Assembly (NCBI RefSeq): GCF_029338295.1
Contig: NZ_CP119793.1
Span: forward strand, 124,001-188,000
Direction of reading: 5' to 3'
DNA length: 64,000 nucleotides
DNA from: Haladaptatus sp. QDMS2
Lineage (GTDB): Archaea > Halobacteriota > Halobacteria > Halobacteriales > Halococcaceae
This document shows positions 9,457-18,620 of this stretch, one piece after another. Within the stretch, counting starts at the first letter, position 1. Every line of letters begins with the position of its first letter. The notes under the pieces are model-generated. The model saw nothing but the letters and a program-made list of their open reading frames with translations. It did not search any database and was not told the DNA's origin. The position numbers and the translations under genes were made by a program.

Positions 9457-10202
9457 TGGCGATTCTGGAAACCACCGACTTGTCCAAGAAATTCGGCGAA
9501 TTCACCGCCGTCGACCGGATGAACTTCGAGATCGACCGCGGAGAGATTGTCGGTATCATCGGACCGAACGGTGCCGGGAAGACCACGTTCGTCAACCTGC
9601 TCACCGGCGTTCTGGAGGCTACCTCCGGAGAAATCGTCTTCGATACTAAGTCCCTCGGGGACTCATCGGTTCACAGTCGCGCACAAGCCGGACTCGTCCG
9701 GTCGTTCCAGATCCCACAAGTCTGTGATGACCTGACGCTGCTGGAAAACGTCCGCAGCGCGGTGTTATCGAGAGAGCAACAGAACAATTCCTTATTCACG
9801 ATTCTTCCATGGGAGGATTCCTCTCGGGAGGAAGCGCTGGAGCTGCTTGGCAAGTTCGGACTCGAAGACCGGTCTGAGATGAAGGCCGAAATCATCCCGC
9901 ACGGCGACAAGAAGATTCTCGACGTCGCAATGAGTGTCGCGATGCGGCCAAAACTGCTCATTCTGGACGAGCCGACGAGCGGTGTGGCCACGGATAACAA
10001 ACATGAGATAATGCAACGACTCAACGATTACTTTCAGACCACCGATTCAGCGGTCTTATTCATCGAACACGACATGGAACTGATTGCGGAGTACGCAGAG
10101 CGCGTACTCGCAATGGACCAGGGTCAAAAGCTCACCGAAGGTACTCCAGAGGAAGTCCTCGAGAACGCGGACGTTAAACGTCGCATCCGAGGTGAGGAGT
10201 GA
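9456..10202 (+). CDS. Branched-chain-type ABC importer ATPase, LivG family
   Basis: A 248-residue ABC ATPase. Walker A is GPNGAGKTTFVNLLTG; Walker B with its Glu is LLILDEPTSGV, then the H-loop FIEHDM. The usual LSGGQ signature is replaced by HGDKKILDVAMSVAM, a variant common in LivG-type subunits (normally SYGEQR-like). It powers import together with the LivF subunit. It directly overlaps both neighbours. Confidence 0.92.
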   Translation: MAILETTDLSKKFGEFTAVDRMNFEIDRGEIVGIIGPNGAGKTTFVNLLTGVLEATSGEIVFDTKSLGDSSVHSRAQAGLVRSFQIPQVCDDLTLLENVRSAVLSREQQNNSLFTILPWEDSSREEALELLGKFGLEDRSEMKAEIIPHGDKKILDVAMSVAMRPKLLILDEPTSGVATDNKHEIMQRLNDYFQTTDSAVLFIEHDMELIAEYAERVLAMDQGQKLTEGTPEEVLENADVKRRIRGEE

Positions 10203-10915
10203 TGGTGCTGGAAGTGGCAAACGTTCATGCCTCCATCGAGGGGGTCTCCGTCCTCCGGGGAATCGACGTCGCGGTCGAAGCGGGTGAGACAGTCGCCCTC
10301 ATCGGTCGTAACGGCGCTGGCAAGACGTCGACGTTCCGCTCGGTGATGGGGCTTCGAACGGTTGATAGCGGAACGATTCGGTTCAAAGACGAGAACATCA
10401 CGAACTGGGATACGTTCAAGCGAAAGCGCCTCGGAATCGGGTTTGCTCCCGAGAACCGACAGCTCATCTCTAAATTAACCGCCCGAGAGAACATCGAGAT
10501 GTCACTCTGGGGCGCCGACAAAGCGTTCGATGTCGAAGCGCGGATGCAATCCGTTCTCGACATCTTCCCCGCCATGGAGGAATTTCTCGACCGGGACGCA
10601 GGAAACCTCTCCGGTGGCCAACAGCAGATGGTCACCGTCGCCCGCGCGCTTATCGCCAATCCCGACCTGGTGTTGCTGGACGAGCCATTCGAAGGACTCG
10701 CCCCGAGTATTAAAAAAGACCTCCAGAAGAGCATCTCAGCTATCAAGAACGAACTCGGAACGACCGTGTTCATCGCCGAATCCCAACTCAACCACATCGA
10801 ACGCGTCTCTGATCGTCTGTACGTCATCGAGCGGGGCGAGATAATCGCACAGACAGACGAGCCTGCGTCGATAAGAGACGACGAAACGTTGATGCAGATA
10901 ACTGGTGGAAGTTAG
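10202..10915 (+). CDS. Branched-chain-type ABC importer ATPase, LivF family
   Basis: A 237-residue ABC ATPase. Walker A GRNGAGKTSTFRSVMGLR, signature NLSGGQQQMVTVARAL, Walker B LVLLDEPFEGLAPSI and H-loop-region substitution FIAESQLNHIE (Gln rather than His, as in many LivF proteins). The ATG at 10202 shares a base with the LivG stop (TGATG); a GTG one codon earlier is also possible. Last gene of the importer operon; a GC-rich stem at 10959-10977 may end transcription. Confidence 0.92.
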   Translation: MVLEVANVHASIEGVSVLRGIDVAVEAGETVALIGRNGAGKTSTFRSVMGLRTVDSGTIRFKDENITNWDTFKRKRLGIGFAPENRQLISKLTARENIEMSLWGADKAFDVEARMQSVLDIFPAMEEFLDRDAGNLSGGQQQMVTVARALIANPDLVLLDEPFEGLAPSIKKDLQKSISAIKNELGTTVFIAESQLNHIERVSDRLYVIERGEIIAQTDEPASIRDDETLMQITGGS

Positions 10916-10958
10916 AACGCGTTGGCAACCGTTCTTATTTTCGGTAGCAATTGGTAGT

Positions 10959-10977
10959 GACCCGGTTAAAACGGGTC
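10959..10977. terminator. Short hairpin between convergent genes
   Basis: GACCCG at 10959-10964 pairs with CGGGTC at 10972-10977 around a 7-base loop. It lies between the livF-type gene and the convergent SDR gene, where a bidirectional transcription end is expected. There is no long T-run, so terminator function is a guess. Confidence 0.3.
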
Positions 10978-11060
10978 GTTCCAAGCATCGCTGGGCTTGA
11001 TGCACAATGGATGCAGTTCGACCGACGAGAACCGGCACGCCATCTCATTTTGCGAGACCG

Positions 11061-11810
11061 TCAGGCGCACGAATAGCCACCGTCAATTACAAGCGCCTCG
11101 CCGGTAATCCAGTCTGCTTCGTCGCTGGCGAGAAACAACACTGCGTTTGCGACGTCCTCGGGTTGGCCAAGGCGCCCCAGCGGGTACTCCTCTGCCATCC
11201 GCGAGGCGACATCTTTCCACTCTTCTGCAGAGAGATTACCCTTCGGCATGGACGTCTCGGTGATACCCGGACAAACGGCGTTCACGCGCACGCCCTCAGG
11301 ACCGGCTTCTGCGGCGATAGCACGGGTAACGTTGACTACGGCACCTTTGGTCAGCGAGTATCCAGCGTAGTTTGGCGACCCGATGATACCTGCCAGCGAT
11401 GCCGTGTTGACGATCGACCCCGAGCCCTGGTTCTTAAAGTGCGGAAGCGCAGCCGCACAGCCGTTCCACACTCCGTTGATATTGACGTCGATGAGACGGT
11501 TGAGTTCCTCGTGGTCGAGCCTCTCCATCGGTGTTGCGTTGTGCATGAGGCCGGCGTTGTTCACGAGGATATCGAGCCCATATTCGTCAGCGGTCGCGTC
11601 GATAGCGGCCCGAACTGCCTCGAAGTCACGGACGTCGAGTTCGAACGCCACCGCCTCACCACCAATGCTGTCGACAGTTTCTTTGACGCTGTCGTAGTCT
11701 ACGTCGGCACCCACGATAGTCGCCCCTTCGGCCGCGAATCGCTCCGCTATGGCGCGACCGAGTCCCGATCCTGCTCCGGTGATGAACGCAGTCTTGTTAG
11801 CAAGTCGCAT
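11061..11810 (-). CDS. SDR family dehydrogenase (FabG/3-hydroxyacyl-CoA dehydrogenase-like)
   Basis: A 249-residue classical short-chain dehydrogenase/reductase. The cofactor motif is TGAGSGLGRAIAE; Asp following the second strand (GADVD) indicates NAD preference. NNAG, catalytic Ser (NTASLAG), the YSLTK active site (Tyr-x3-Lys) and the PG motif VNAVCPGITET are all present. It could oxidise the 3-hydroxyacyl-CoA produced by the hydratases here. It lies downstream of the enoyl-CoA hydratase gene on the same strand with 79 bases between. Confidence 0.93.
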   Translation of the reverse strand: MRLANKTAFITGAGSGLGRAIAERFAAEGATIVGADVDYDSVKETVDSIGGEAVAFELDVRDFEAVRAAIDATADEYGLDILVNNAGLMHNATPMERLDHEELNRLIDVNINGVWNGCAAALPHFKNQGSGSIVNTASLAGIIGSPNYAGYSLTKGAVVNVTRAIAAEAGPEGVRVNAVCPGITETSMPKGNLSAEEWKDVASRMAEEYPLGRLGQPEDVANAVLFLASDEADWITGEALVIDGGYSCA

Positions 11811-11889
11811 ATGGTGGCGATGCGTGAGCGAACCCTTAAAACGAGAGTATTCGGGTGAAATCTGCGTCTGCGTCTGTGTCTACGTCGAC

Positions 11890-12678
11890 TTATCGACCTC
11901 TGAATTCGGGGTCACGCCCGTTCAGTCGCGCCTCGAACCCCTCTGTACGGTCGTGGGTCTTGTAGAGAGGCATTGCCAGTCGGTGTTCGGTCGCCAGCCC
12001 CTCATCGAGGGGGACATCGAACGTCGCCTGGAACGCTTTCAGTGCGTTCTGGATGGCAAGCGGTGCTTTCTCAGCCAGGTCGTCAGCCAGCAGTCGGGCC
12101 CGCTCGTCAACGTCGGCTTCCGGGACGACCTCGGTAACGAGGTTACAGTGTTCGGCTTCTGCTGGGTCGATGTACTCTCCGGTCAAAACGAGTTCTTTCG
12201 CTTTCCCGAGGCCGACGATACGCGGGAGCAGCTGCGTTGACCCCTGGTGGGGAAAGACTCCGAGAGTCACTTCGATGACGCCATACTTGGTCTTCTCGCC
12301 CAACACGCGGAGGTCTGTCGGGAGTGTTAATTCGAAGCCGCCAGCGATGCCAGCACCCTTGATGCCAGCGACAATGGGCGTCGTCGACTCGTCGATTGCG
12401 TTGAGTAGCGTCCGGAACGACCGCTGGAACTCGTCCTGTTCGCTGGCCGTTTTTTCGTACATCATGTCGAGTTGGAGTCCAGCGCAAAACACCGAGCCGT
12501 TCCCCAACAGCGTGGCGGCACGGATGTCGTCGTCGTCATCGATGCGCGTTATCGCTTCGGTGAGGTCTGCGACGGTTTCCTCGTTCATCGCGTTGCGTTT
12601 CTCCGGCCGGTCGAGAATCACGTCCGCGCGACGCTCATCGTATTCCACCCTTACGTGGCCGTTTCCTATTGCTGTCAT
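11890..12678 (-). CDS. Enoyl-CoA hydratase/isomerase family protein
   Basis: A 262-residue crotonase-fold protein. The oxyanion-hole segments GSVFCAGLQLDMM and KGAGIAGGFELTLPTDLRV are present. In the second region, the position usually held by a catalytic Glu in hydratases falls in GVFPHQGSTQLLPRIVG, which reads H rather than Glu at the first site, so an isomerase or another crotonase reaction is possible. Forms a likely two-gene unit with the SDR gene, consistent with successive beta-oxidation steps. Confidence 0.9.
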   Translation of the reverse strand: MTAIGNGHVRVEYDERRADVILDRPEKRNAMNEETVADLTEAITRIDDDDDIRAATLLGNGSVFCAGLQLDMMYEKTASEQDEFQRSFRTLLNAIDESTTPIVAGIKGAGIAGGFELTLPTDLRVLGEKTKYGVIEVTLGVFPHQGSTQLLPRIVGLGKAKELVLTGEYIDPAEAEHCNLVTEVVPEADVDERARLLADDLAEKAPLAIQNALKAFQATFDVPLDEGLATEHRLAMPLYKTHDRTEGFEARLNGRDPEFRGR

Positions 12679-12854
12679 ACGTACGCATCGAGCATTGCGA
12701 CAAAAAGTGTTCGTACGGGGCGGCTCTCCGACAGCCGTCTCTCATGTTACCATATCCCACAAAAGTAATCTCGGAAAAACCAGTGGATGAAATTTGCACT
12801 TCAAAGCCCGTGACGCTTGATTTCGAACCCTTAGCGTCTCTTCTTGACATGTAA

Positions 12855-12892
12855 GCGTTTATACGCTGGAAGAGTCAAGATTAGATTGATCA
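12855..12892 (+). promoter_or_regulatory. TATA element inside a small inverted repeat
   Basis: AGCGT-TTAT-ACGCT is a 5-bp-arm inverted repeat enclosing a TATA-like core about 28 bases before the ATG at 12893. A repressor site overlapping a leaderless promoter is a reasonable reading. Confidence 0.35.
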
Positions 12893-12997
12893 ATGAGTCT
12901 TGATGAGGCGGTTGACGAAGCGCTCGCGACGTACAATATGTCGCGCAGCGAAGAGGCCGAGGAAACAGGCCGAACAGTCGCCACGCTCCAAGACTAA
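12893..12997 (+). CDS. Possible small truncated protein, unrecognised
   Basis: A 34-codon frame beginning MSLDEAVDEALATYNMSRSEEAEE, preceded by a good TATA-like promoter. The acidic, helical sequence is haloarchaeal in style but is too short to assign, and it abuts a broken gene on the opposite strand. It may be the intact 5' end of a gene whose remainder was lost in a rearrangement at the edge of the mobile region. Low confidence that a product is made. Confidence 0.3.
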   Translation: MSLDEAVDEALATYNMSRSEEAEETGRTVATLQD

Positions 12998-12999
12998 CA

Positions 13000-13571
13000 G
13001 AGCTGCTTGGTCGAGGTTCCGAATCTTTTCAGCGAACGCTGCTTTCGATAGCCCCGGCGTTTCCTTCAGCTCCGGATAGTCTGCGCGTTCGACGGACTCC
13101 TCGGCGAACTCGATCCAGAGGTCTTCGTGCTGCTCCGCGTAGACGACCTTCGCCTCGCTCGGGTACATATCCAGCTCGTATGCAGTCAGGTCGATTTCGA
13201 CCGCTTGTTTCCGCTCAAGTGTTCTCGCGCCGAAGCGGTACAGGTGCTTGAAGAGGACGTTCTTCCGCCGAACGGTCAACAGCCGCTTCGAGCAATTCCA
13301 CCAATCGAAACGCGACGACCTGCCCCTCACGGGGGAGTTCGGCGATTCGGTCGCTGAGCCACTTCTGGTCGAAATCAATCTCGTTTGCGTCTTTGATCTC
13401 CGTGCCGCTCTCATACAGGACGTAGACGGGGGTATCAAACGGATAGCCGATGAGCTTCGTCGCGCCATCTGAATCTTCACGACGGGACAGAATCTCTGAT
13501 TGAGAGGCCGAGCTATACTTCAGCGAGAAGTTCTCGGCTTGGGGATGGTGATAGTAGACGACACGAGCCAT
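13000..13571 (-). pseudogene. Frameshifted hypothetical gene
   Basis: The minus strand encodes a coherent acidic protein in two frames. The first part (from Met at 13569-13571) begins MARVVYYHHPQAENFSLKYS and continues through WLSDRIAELPREGQVVAFRLVELLEAAVDRS. Near 13250-13265 the coding pattern moves to another frame and continues RFGARTLERKQAVEIDLTAYELDMYPSEAK to LDQAALLVLERG near 13000. Neither part has a recognised family. A single frameshift in an otherwise well-conserved text suggests recent decay, or a sequencing error. The 3' end is lost against the short plus-strand frame at 12893-12997. Confidence 0.5.
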
Positions 13572-13897
13572 CTGTGCAGAGGGGTTGGTGACACGTGCTT
13601 AAATCAACTCGGCGTTCGCGCTATCAGGCTCTGGATGTGGCTTCGCAGTGACACCACAAGATATGGATGCATTTAGTCTGAGGATATCGAAGAACGGGAC
13701 TTCTCGCGGCAGTTGTGATTATGGCCACGAACGTAATGAGAAATACTTCTCCAACGGTGAGAGATTAACCAACAACACAGGCCTATCTCGTAATCTGTTG
13801 GTTAAGAGGGCGCAGGAGAGATTCCTGTGAAGACCCGGTCACTCGAAAATCAGGACTCGACTCTCGCGTTGACAACCAAATTGAATTCACAGGTTGC
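13572..13897. other. Intergenic stretch with operator-like repeat
   Basis: No convincing gene. It contains the second TTAACCAACA/TGTTGGTTAA inverted repeat (13765-13805), and several short frames without family features. Confidence 0.5.
13765..13805. promoter_or_regulatory. Second copy of the paired TTAACCAACA inverted repeat
   Basis: TTAACCAACA at 13765-13774 and its complement at 13796-13805, with a 21-bp spacer. Arm sequence and spacing equal those of the repeat at 523-563, while the spacer sequence differs. It is downstream of the second PadR gene and about 100 bp from its stop. Likely bound by the same protein as the first copy. Confidence 0.65.
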
Positions 13898-14275
13898 TCA
13901 TTCATCATGAGGAGCGATCATCTCCCGCACGAACCGGAGATACTCCTCCGTAACCCATTCACCGCGGCCAGTCAGCGCATACTCCTTTCGCCGTTTGTCG
14001 CTTTCCTTCGTCTGTTTGCTGATCAGTCCGGAATCGACCATCCGGTCGAGACTCGGGTACAGTCGCCCATGATTGATATCCTTCGGGTAGAGGCCTTCAA
14101 GCGCGTTCTGGAGGGTCACTCCTTCCGCGCCCTCAAATCGATGGATGAGACAAAGAAGAACTGTCTGAAAGGCGGTGAGATCTGTCGGAATATTATACCG
14201 AGAAAAATCAGTTGCCCCGGAGGGAGCGTCACCGTTGCTTGCTGTGTTCTCGTCCACCGGGTCTGAATCAGCCAT
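13898..14275 (-). CDS. PadR family transcriptional regulator (second copy)
   Basis: A 125-residue protein with an acidic 30-residue N-terminal extension, then a PadR winged helix: LTAFQTVLLCLIHRFEG, NALEGLYPKDINHGRLYPSLDRMVDSGLISKQ and a wing KRRKEYALTGRG. It is clearly related to, but diverged from, the PadR protein at 99-389. An inverted repeat CACAGA...TCTGTG enclosing a TATA box (14291-14312) lies just upstream of its start, suggesting autorepression. It sits at the edge of the conjugation module. Confidence 0.88.
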   Translation of the reverse strand: MADSDPVDENTASNGDAPSGATDFSRYNIPTDLTAFQTVLLCLIHRFEGAEGVTLQNALEGLYPKDINHGRLYPSLDRMVDSGLISKQTKESDKRRKEYALTGRGEWVTEEYLRFVREMIAPHDE

Positions 14276-14290
14276 ATCATTTCATCCAAA

Positions 14291-14312
14291 CACAGATGTA
14301 TAAAATTCTGTG
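14291..14312 (-). promoter_or_regulatory. Promoter with embedded inverted repeat upstream of PadR gene
   Basis: CACAGA (14291-14296) and TCTGTG (14307-14312) flank a TATA-like core read on the minus strand as ATTTTATAC, 16-37 bases before the start of the PadR gene. An operator overlapping the TATA box is the simplest reading. Confidence 0.5.
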
Positions 14313-14396
14313 CTTCACAGACGTCAAAGCACAAACGGTGTCATACCAATCAACGTAGTTGTCTTGCGATTTATCGAAATTCTTCGCGTTACTAGA

Positions 14397-14627
14397 TTAG
14401 TGTTTGGTGTGGTTCTCTAACTTCACAACCGATTCGCTGGCAACTCCATCGTATTGGCACCTGAATCCGTCGTAGCGCCTCATTGCACTAACACGCACTC
14501 GGTGGATGCCTGGGATCTGATCCCCTCTTACGTCACACATCTGAACACCACCGACATGCTGCACCTCAATTCTCTCTAACTCTTCCAACTTCTCGATTAG
14601 CCTCTTGAGATTACGTTTCGAATTCAC
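14397..14627 (-). CDS. Small hypothetical protein
   Basis: A 76-codon frame with GTG start. It begins with a charged helix (KRNLKRLIEKLEELERIEV) followed by MRRYDGFRCQYDGVASESVVKLENHTKH, which has the composition of a folded protein rather than a shadow frame; nothing competes on the other strand. It is divergent from the secretion operon at 14702. No family recognised. Confidence 0.45.
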   Translation of the reverse strand: MNSKRNLKRLIEKLEELERIEVQHVGGVQMCDVRGDQIPGIHRVRVSAMRRYDGFRCQYDGVASESVVKLENHTKH

Positions 14628-14701
14628 ACTAAACCATCTAAATTCAACACTTCAACAATGTTAACTAAGGTTTTTAGTGATGGTACGTTGATGAAATAAA
14701 C

Positions 14702-15037
14702 ATGCGCTCTCGACACGGAGTCCAAAGATTCCTGGTCGTCCTGACCGCGTTTATCACCAGTACCGGCGTCGCTGCTGCTCAACAGAACGAAATCAGCAGC
14801 TCGCTCACCCAGATCGAGCAGTTCGTCGCCACAACCCTCGGTCAACTCGGCGTCATCGTCTTCCTCGTTGGCGCTGCCGTCTGGTTCGTCTCCAGGCGGA
14901 GCGCCGACCGCGCCCAATGGGGCTGGCGCGGCATGTGGGGCGGCGCGGGGATGATTGCCCTCTCGGTCAGCTACAGCGTATTCGTCGGCCTCTTCGAAAA
15001 CCTCGCCCCCGGGATACTCGTCCCAGTCCTCCCCTAA
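14702..15037 (+). CDS. VirB2/TrbC-like pilin-type small membrane protein
   Basis: A 111-residue protein with a signal peptide (hydrophobic stretch, then AAAQQ near residue 26) followed by two membrane segments (GQLGVIVFLVGAAVWFV and GGAGMIALSVSYSVFVGLF) separated by a short basic loop WxxRRSADRAQWGWRG. This two-helix layout is that of VirB2/TrbC conjugative pilins. It is the first gene of the type IV secretion-like set. Assignment rests on topology and neighbourhood; sequence identity alone is weak. Confidence 0.6.
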   Translation: MRSRHGVQRFLVVLTAFITSTGVAAAQQNEISSSLTQIEQFVATTLGQLGVIVFLVGAAVWFVSRRSADRAQWGWRGMWGGAGMIALSVSYSVFVGLFENLAPGILVPVLP

Positions 15038-15097
15038 GAACGGCTTCGGGTGGTTCGAGAGCGGGCCACCGCTCGATACCCCCTATCACAGTGATTA

Positions 15098-16936
15098 ATG
15101 ACGGACAGACGTCCCCTCACCGGCCTGGTACTCGTCGCCCTGCTCGCACTCCCCGTCGTGAGTGCGATCACACCACCAACTGGTCTCACACCCAACAACG
15201 GGACGCGTGCGTTCATCTCCGACGACCGTGACCCAGACGCCGGGACCCTTCCGCCGTTCGTACTCTCCACCCTCGACGCTGTCGTCCGCGCGGAGAACGT
15301 CTCTGTGGCGAACATCAGTCGAATACGCGATTTCTCGTACGCGACGACCCAACCACCGTATCGCGTCGGGCCGAACCAGCAGACACTCAGCGAGTATCGT
15401 CTCGCTCAGTTGAACTCGATTCAGCGCAACGACTCGACGAGTCTCTGGCTCCCCGACTCAAAGCGCTCGAACGGCACGGTCGTCAAAGACGCCCATATCA
15501 CGATCCTCGGGACAAACGAGGGCGTGCGGACTGGCATCGGTGCCGAAGAGGGTAACCACGCTGCAAACGACAGTGATCGACTGCTCATTCCCCGGAACGG
15601 GACGGTGCTGACGCAGCTCGATTACTCGACGCTTCTCCCAAATCGGACGTGTACGGTTGCTGGCGACACCAAGACCTGTCTCTCGTACGATCTCCTCGAG
15701 CAACAGGTCGACCGAAGCGTCCGGATCGGCACTCAGACGTGGGAGAGTGATTCAGCGTCGGCCCGGCAACTTGAGTACGAGGGAGCGAAGGCAACCGAGC
15801 CCACGACGTTGCAGGTTCGTGCGACGATTACCTCGACCGTCGCCGTTACGACGAAGACCTACGTCCGCGATGCCGTTGGCTGGCAGCTGTCGAATACAAC
15901 GGCCGATGAGACGCTCAGCCTCTCGCATACGGTCCAGGACAGCACTCCTGCGGTCGTCACGTCGAACCAGAATCTTAGCGTCACGCAGACGGTCGTCCGC
16001 TCCGAAGAGGGGATCGACCGAATCATCCTCCAGTTCGAGGGCCCACAGACGCTCTCCGACCGCCGACTCTGGAGCTATGCTCGGTCCAAGGGGTCGACTG
16101 GACGCGTGCAGAACGTCTGGAGTGTCTATTCGCAGCGCCGGTACACGAATGCGACACGCGGTCGACGGCTTCTCACGACGTCGAACACCACCCTCTCGCT
16201 CTCACCGGGTAACACGACGCGACTCAACCAGACGCTCGCTCAGCAGCTTGCGGCCACAAACGAACGGCAGCGCACCGTCCCGTTCCCGAACGTCCTCGAA
16301 CAGCGCCTCACCGCTCGCAGTCGGCAGCCGACGCTCCGCTGGACACAGAACACGAGCGTCACCGCTGCTCCCGAGATCACGAGACTAAGCGGCTTCAATA
16401 TGACCGGCGATGCGACCCCGCTCGACCGACGTGTGAATCTCACCTCAGTGCCGCCTCGCGGCTACACGACGATCGTCATCACGAACGTCGACCAGCCGAT
16501 TACGGAGGTCCGCGACATCCACAACGGTTCGATTCCGGTGACCACACAGACCGTTCGCGAGCAGAACGCGAGTCTCACCGCGACGACACTCAATGAGACG
16601 CACGCCCGGGTCCAACTCACAGACGCGCGTACTGGCCAGCCGCTGTCGAATCGAGCGGTCTGGCTCAGCGGAGCCGCCCAGGGACGAGTAACAACGAACG
16701 CCAACGGCACGGTCGTCGTCGAGCGGCGTGACCTCTACGTCACCGCCTCGTTCACGGGCGCAACCAACGTCTCCGAGAACGTCTACTACGGACCCGCACA
16801 GACACGAGTCGCGTTCCAGCTGGAACCATTCAACATCTACCAGCTCCTGACCAGTCTCGCGGGTGCACTCGTCTCGGTGGCGGCGTTCCTCGTTTTCTTT
16901 GTACCGTTTGCGTACATGCGGAGGGGAACTGGCTAG
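15098..16936 (+). CDS. Large secreted/anchored surface protein of the conjugation module
   Basis: A 612-residue exported protein. Residues 1-23 form a Sec signal peptide ending in VVSA; one membrane helix (SLAGALVSVAAFLVFFVPFAYM) lies near the C-terminus, leaving a short basic tail inside. The roughly 550-residue ectodomain is beta-rich and dense in Asn-X-Ser/Thr sites (more than 15 seen, such as NGTR, NRTC, NTTL, NGSI), indicating heavy N-glycosylation. A late carboxypeptidase-regulatory-like segment (VQLTDARTGQPLSNRAVWLSG) may be an Ig-like fold. Position beside the pilin-like gene suggests a mating-contact or channel-stabilising role. Confidence 0.65.
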   Translation: MTDRRPLTGLVLVALLALPVVSAITPPTGLTPNNGTRAFISDDRDPDAGTLPPFVLSTLDAVVRAENVSVANISRIRDFSYATTQPPYRVGPNQQTLSEYRLAQLNSIQRNDSTSLWLPDSKRSNGTVVKDAHITILGTNEGVRTGIGAEEGNHAANDSDRLLIPRNGTVLTQLDYSTLLPNRTCTVAGDTKTCLSYDLLEQQVDRSVRIGTQTWESDSASARQLEYEGAKATEPTTLQVRATITSTVAVTTKTYVRDAVGWQLSNTTADETLSLSHTVQDSTPAVVTSNQNLSVTQTVVRSEEGIDRIILQFEGPQTLSDRRLWSYARSKGSTGRVQNVWSVYSQRRYTNATRGRRLLTTSNTTLSLSPGNTTRLNQTLAQQLAATNERQRTVPFPNVLEQRLTARSRQPTLRWTQNTSVTAAPEITRLSGFNMTGDATPLDRRVNLTSVPPRGYTTIVITNVDQPITEVRDIHNGSIPVTTQTVREQNASLTATTLNETHARVQLTDARTGQPLSNRAVWLSGAAQGRVTTNANGTVVVERRDLYVTASFTGATNVSENVYYGPAQTRVAFQLEPFNIYQLLTSLAGALVSVAAFLVFFVPFAYMRRGTG

Positions 16937-17091
16937 CACCCGTGGCGTACTTACTTGGATTTCCACGCTGAAGCTCACGCAACAAACACACCACCGAACT
17001 CAGACCAAATGATGGCATATAATCAAGCGCATTCCCCTGCCTTCAGGCGCGAGTCGAGCGACCACAGAACGACGCAATCCACCGACGGCAC
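16937..17091. other. Probable left end of the tnpB element
   Basis: Short non-coding stretch after the surface-protein gene. CTGCCTTCAGGCGCGAG at about 17039-17055 forms a small hairpin similar to that at the right end of the element, and may mark the left end. The exact boundary was not determined. Confidence 0.35.
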
Positions 17092-17229
17092 TCAGTCTGG
17101 GGTCTCCACGTTTTCGAGTCCCCGCTCCAAAATATCTACGTATGCCTCTGTGAGATTCATATCGTTTTCATCGGCGTATTCGTGGATTCGACCGTTCAAC
17201 GACCACGGTATATCGACGTTAGGGCGCAT
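17092..17229 (-). CDS. Small ribbon-helix-helix-like protein next to tnpB
   Basis: A 45-residue protein starting [20 protein letters not shown] and continuing [19 protein letters not shown]. The basic start with a beta-strand then two helices resembles a ribbon-helix-helix (Arc/CopG) DNA-binding protein. Haloarchaeal tnpB genes are often accompanied by a small gene of this kind. It is divergent from tnpB, with only 44 bases between starts, and that gap contains two copies of TGGTCCAAA (17229-17237 and 17254-17262), possible operators. It may control tnpB expression. Confidence 0.6.
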   Translation of the reverse strand: MRPNVDIPWSLNGRIHEYADENDMNLTEAYVDILERGLENVETPD

Positions 17230-17273
17230 GGTCCAAAAGACTTTTAGTCGATTTGGTCCAAATATCTATCGGG

Positions 17274-18533
<1,260 letters not shown>

Positions 18534-18620
18534 GAGAAAGTCGCTCACGTCGGGGGTGGCGCTAATGCCAGACCCCGAACGTGAGGTTTCCCGCGCCTTT
18601 AGGCGCTTGGAGGATGTCAA
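18534..18620 (+). ncRNA. Probable reRNA/omegaRNA 3' end of tnpB
   Basis: The stretch from the tnpB stop to the hairpin GCGCC-TTTA-GGCGC and the terminal TTGGAGGATGTCAAC matches the layout of the 3' scaffold of TnpB guide RNAs. The guide would be the bases just after about 18616 (beginning CGGATCGAGAG), copied from the insertion site. The RNA's 5' end lies inside tnpB and was not delimited. Confidence 0.5.

Noticed and set aside
13648-13830. 60-codon plus-strand frame over the second operator-like repeat
   Set aside because: It runs through the dyad and has a low-complexity, unrecognisable sequence.
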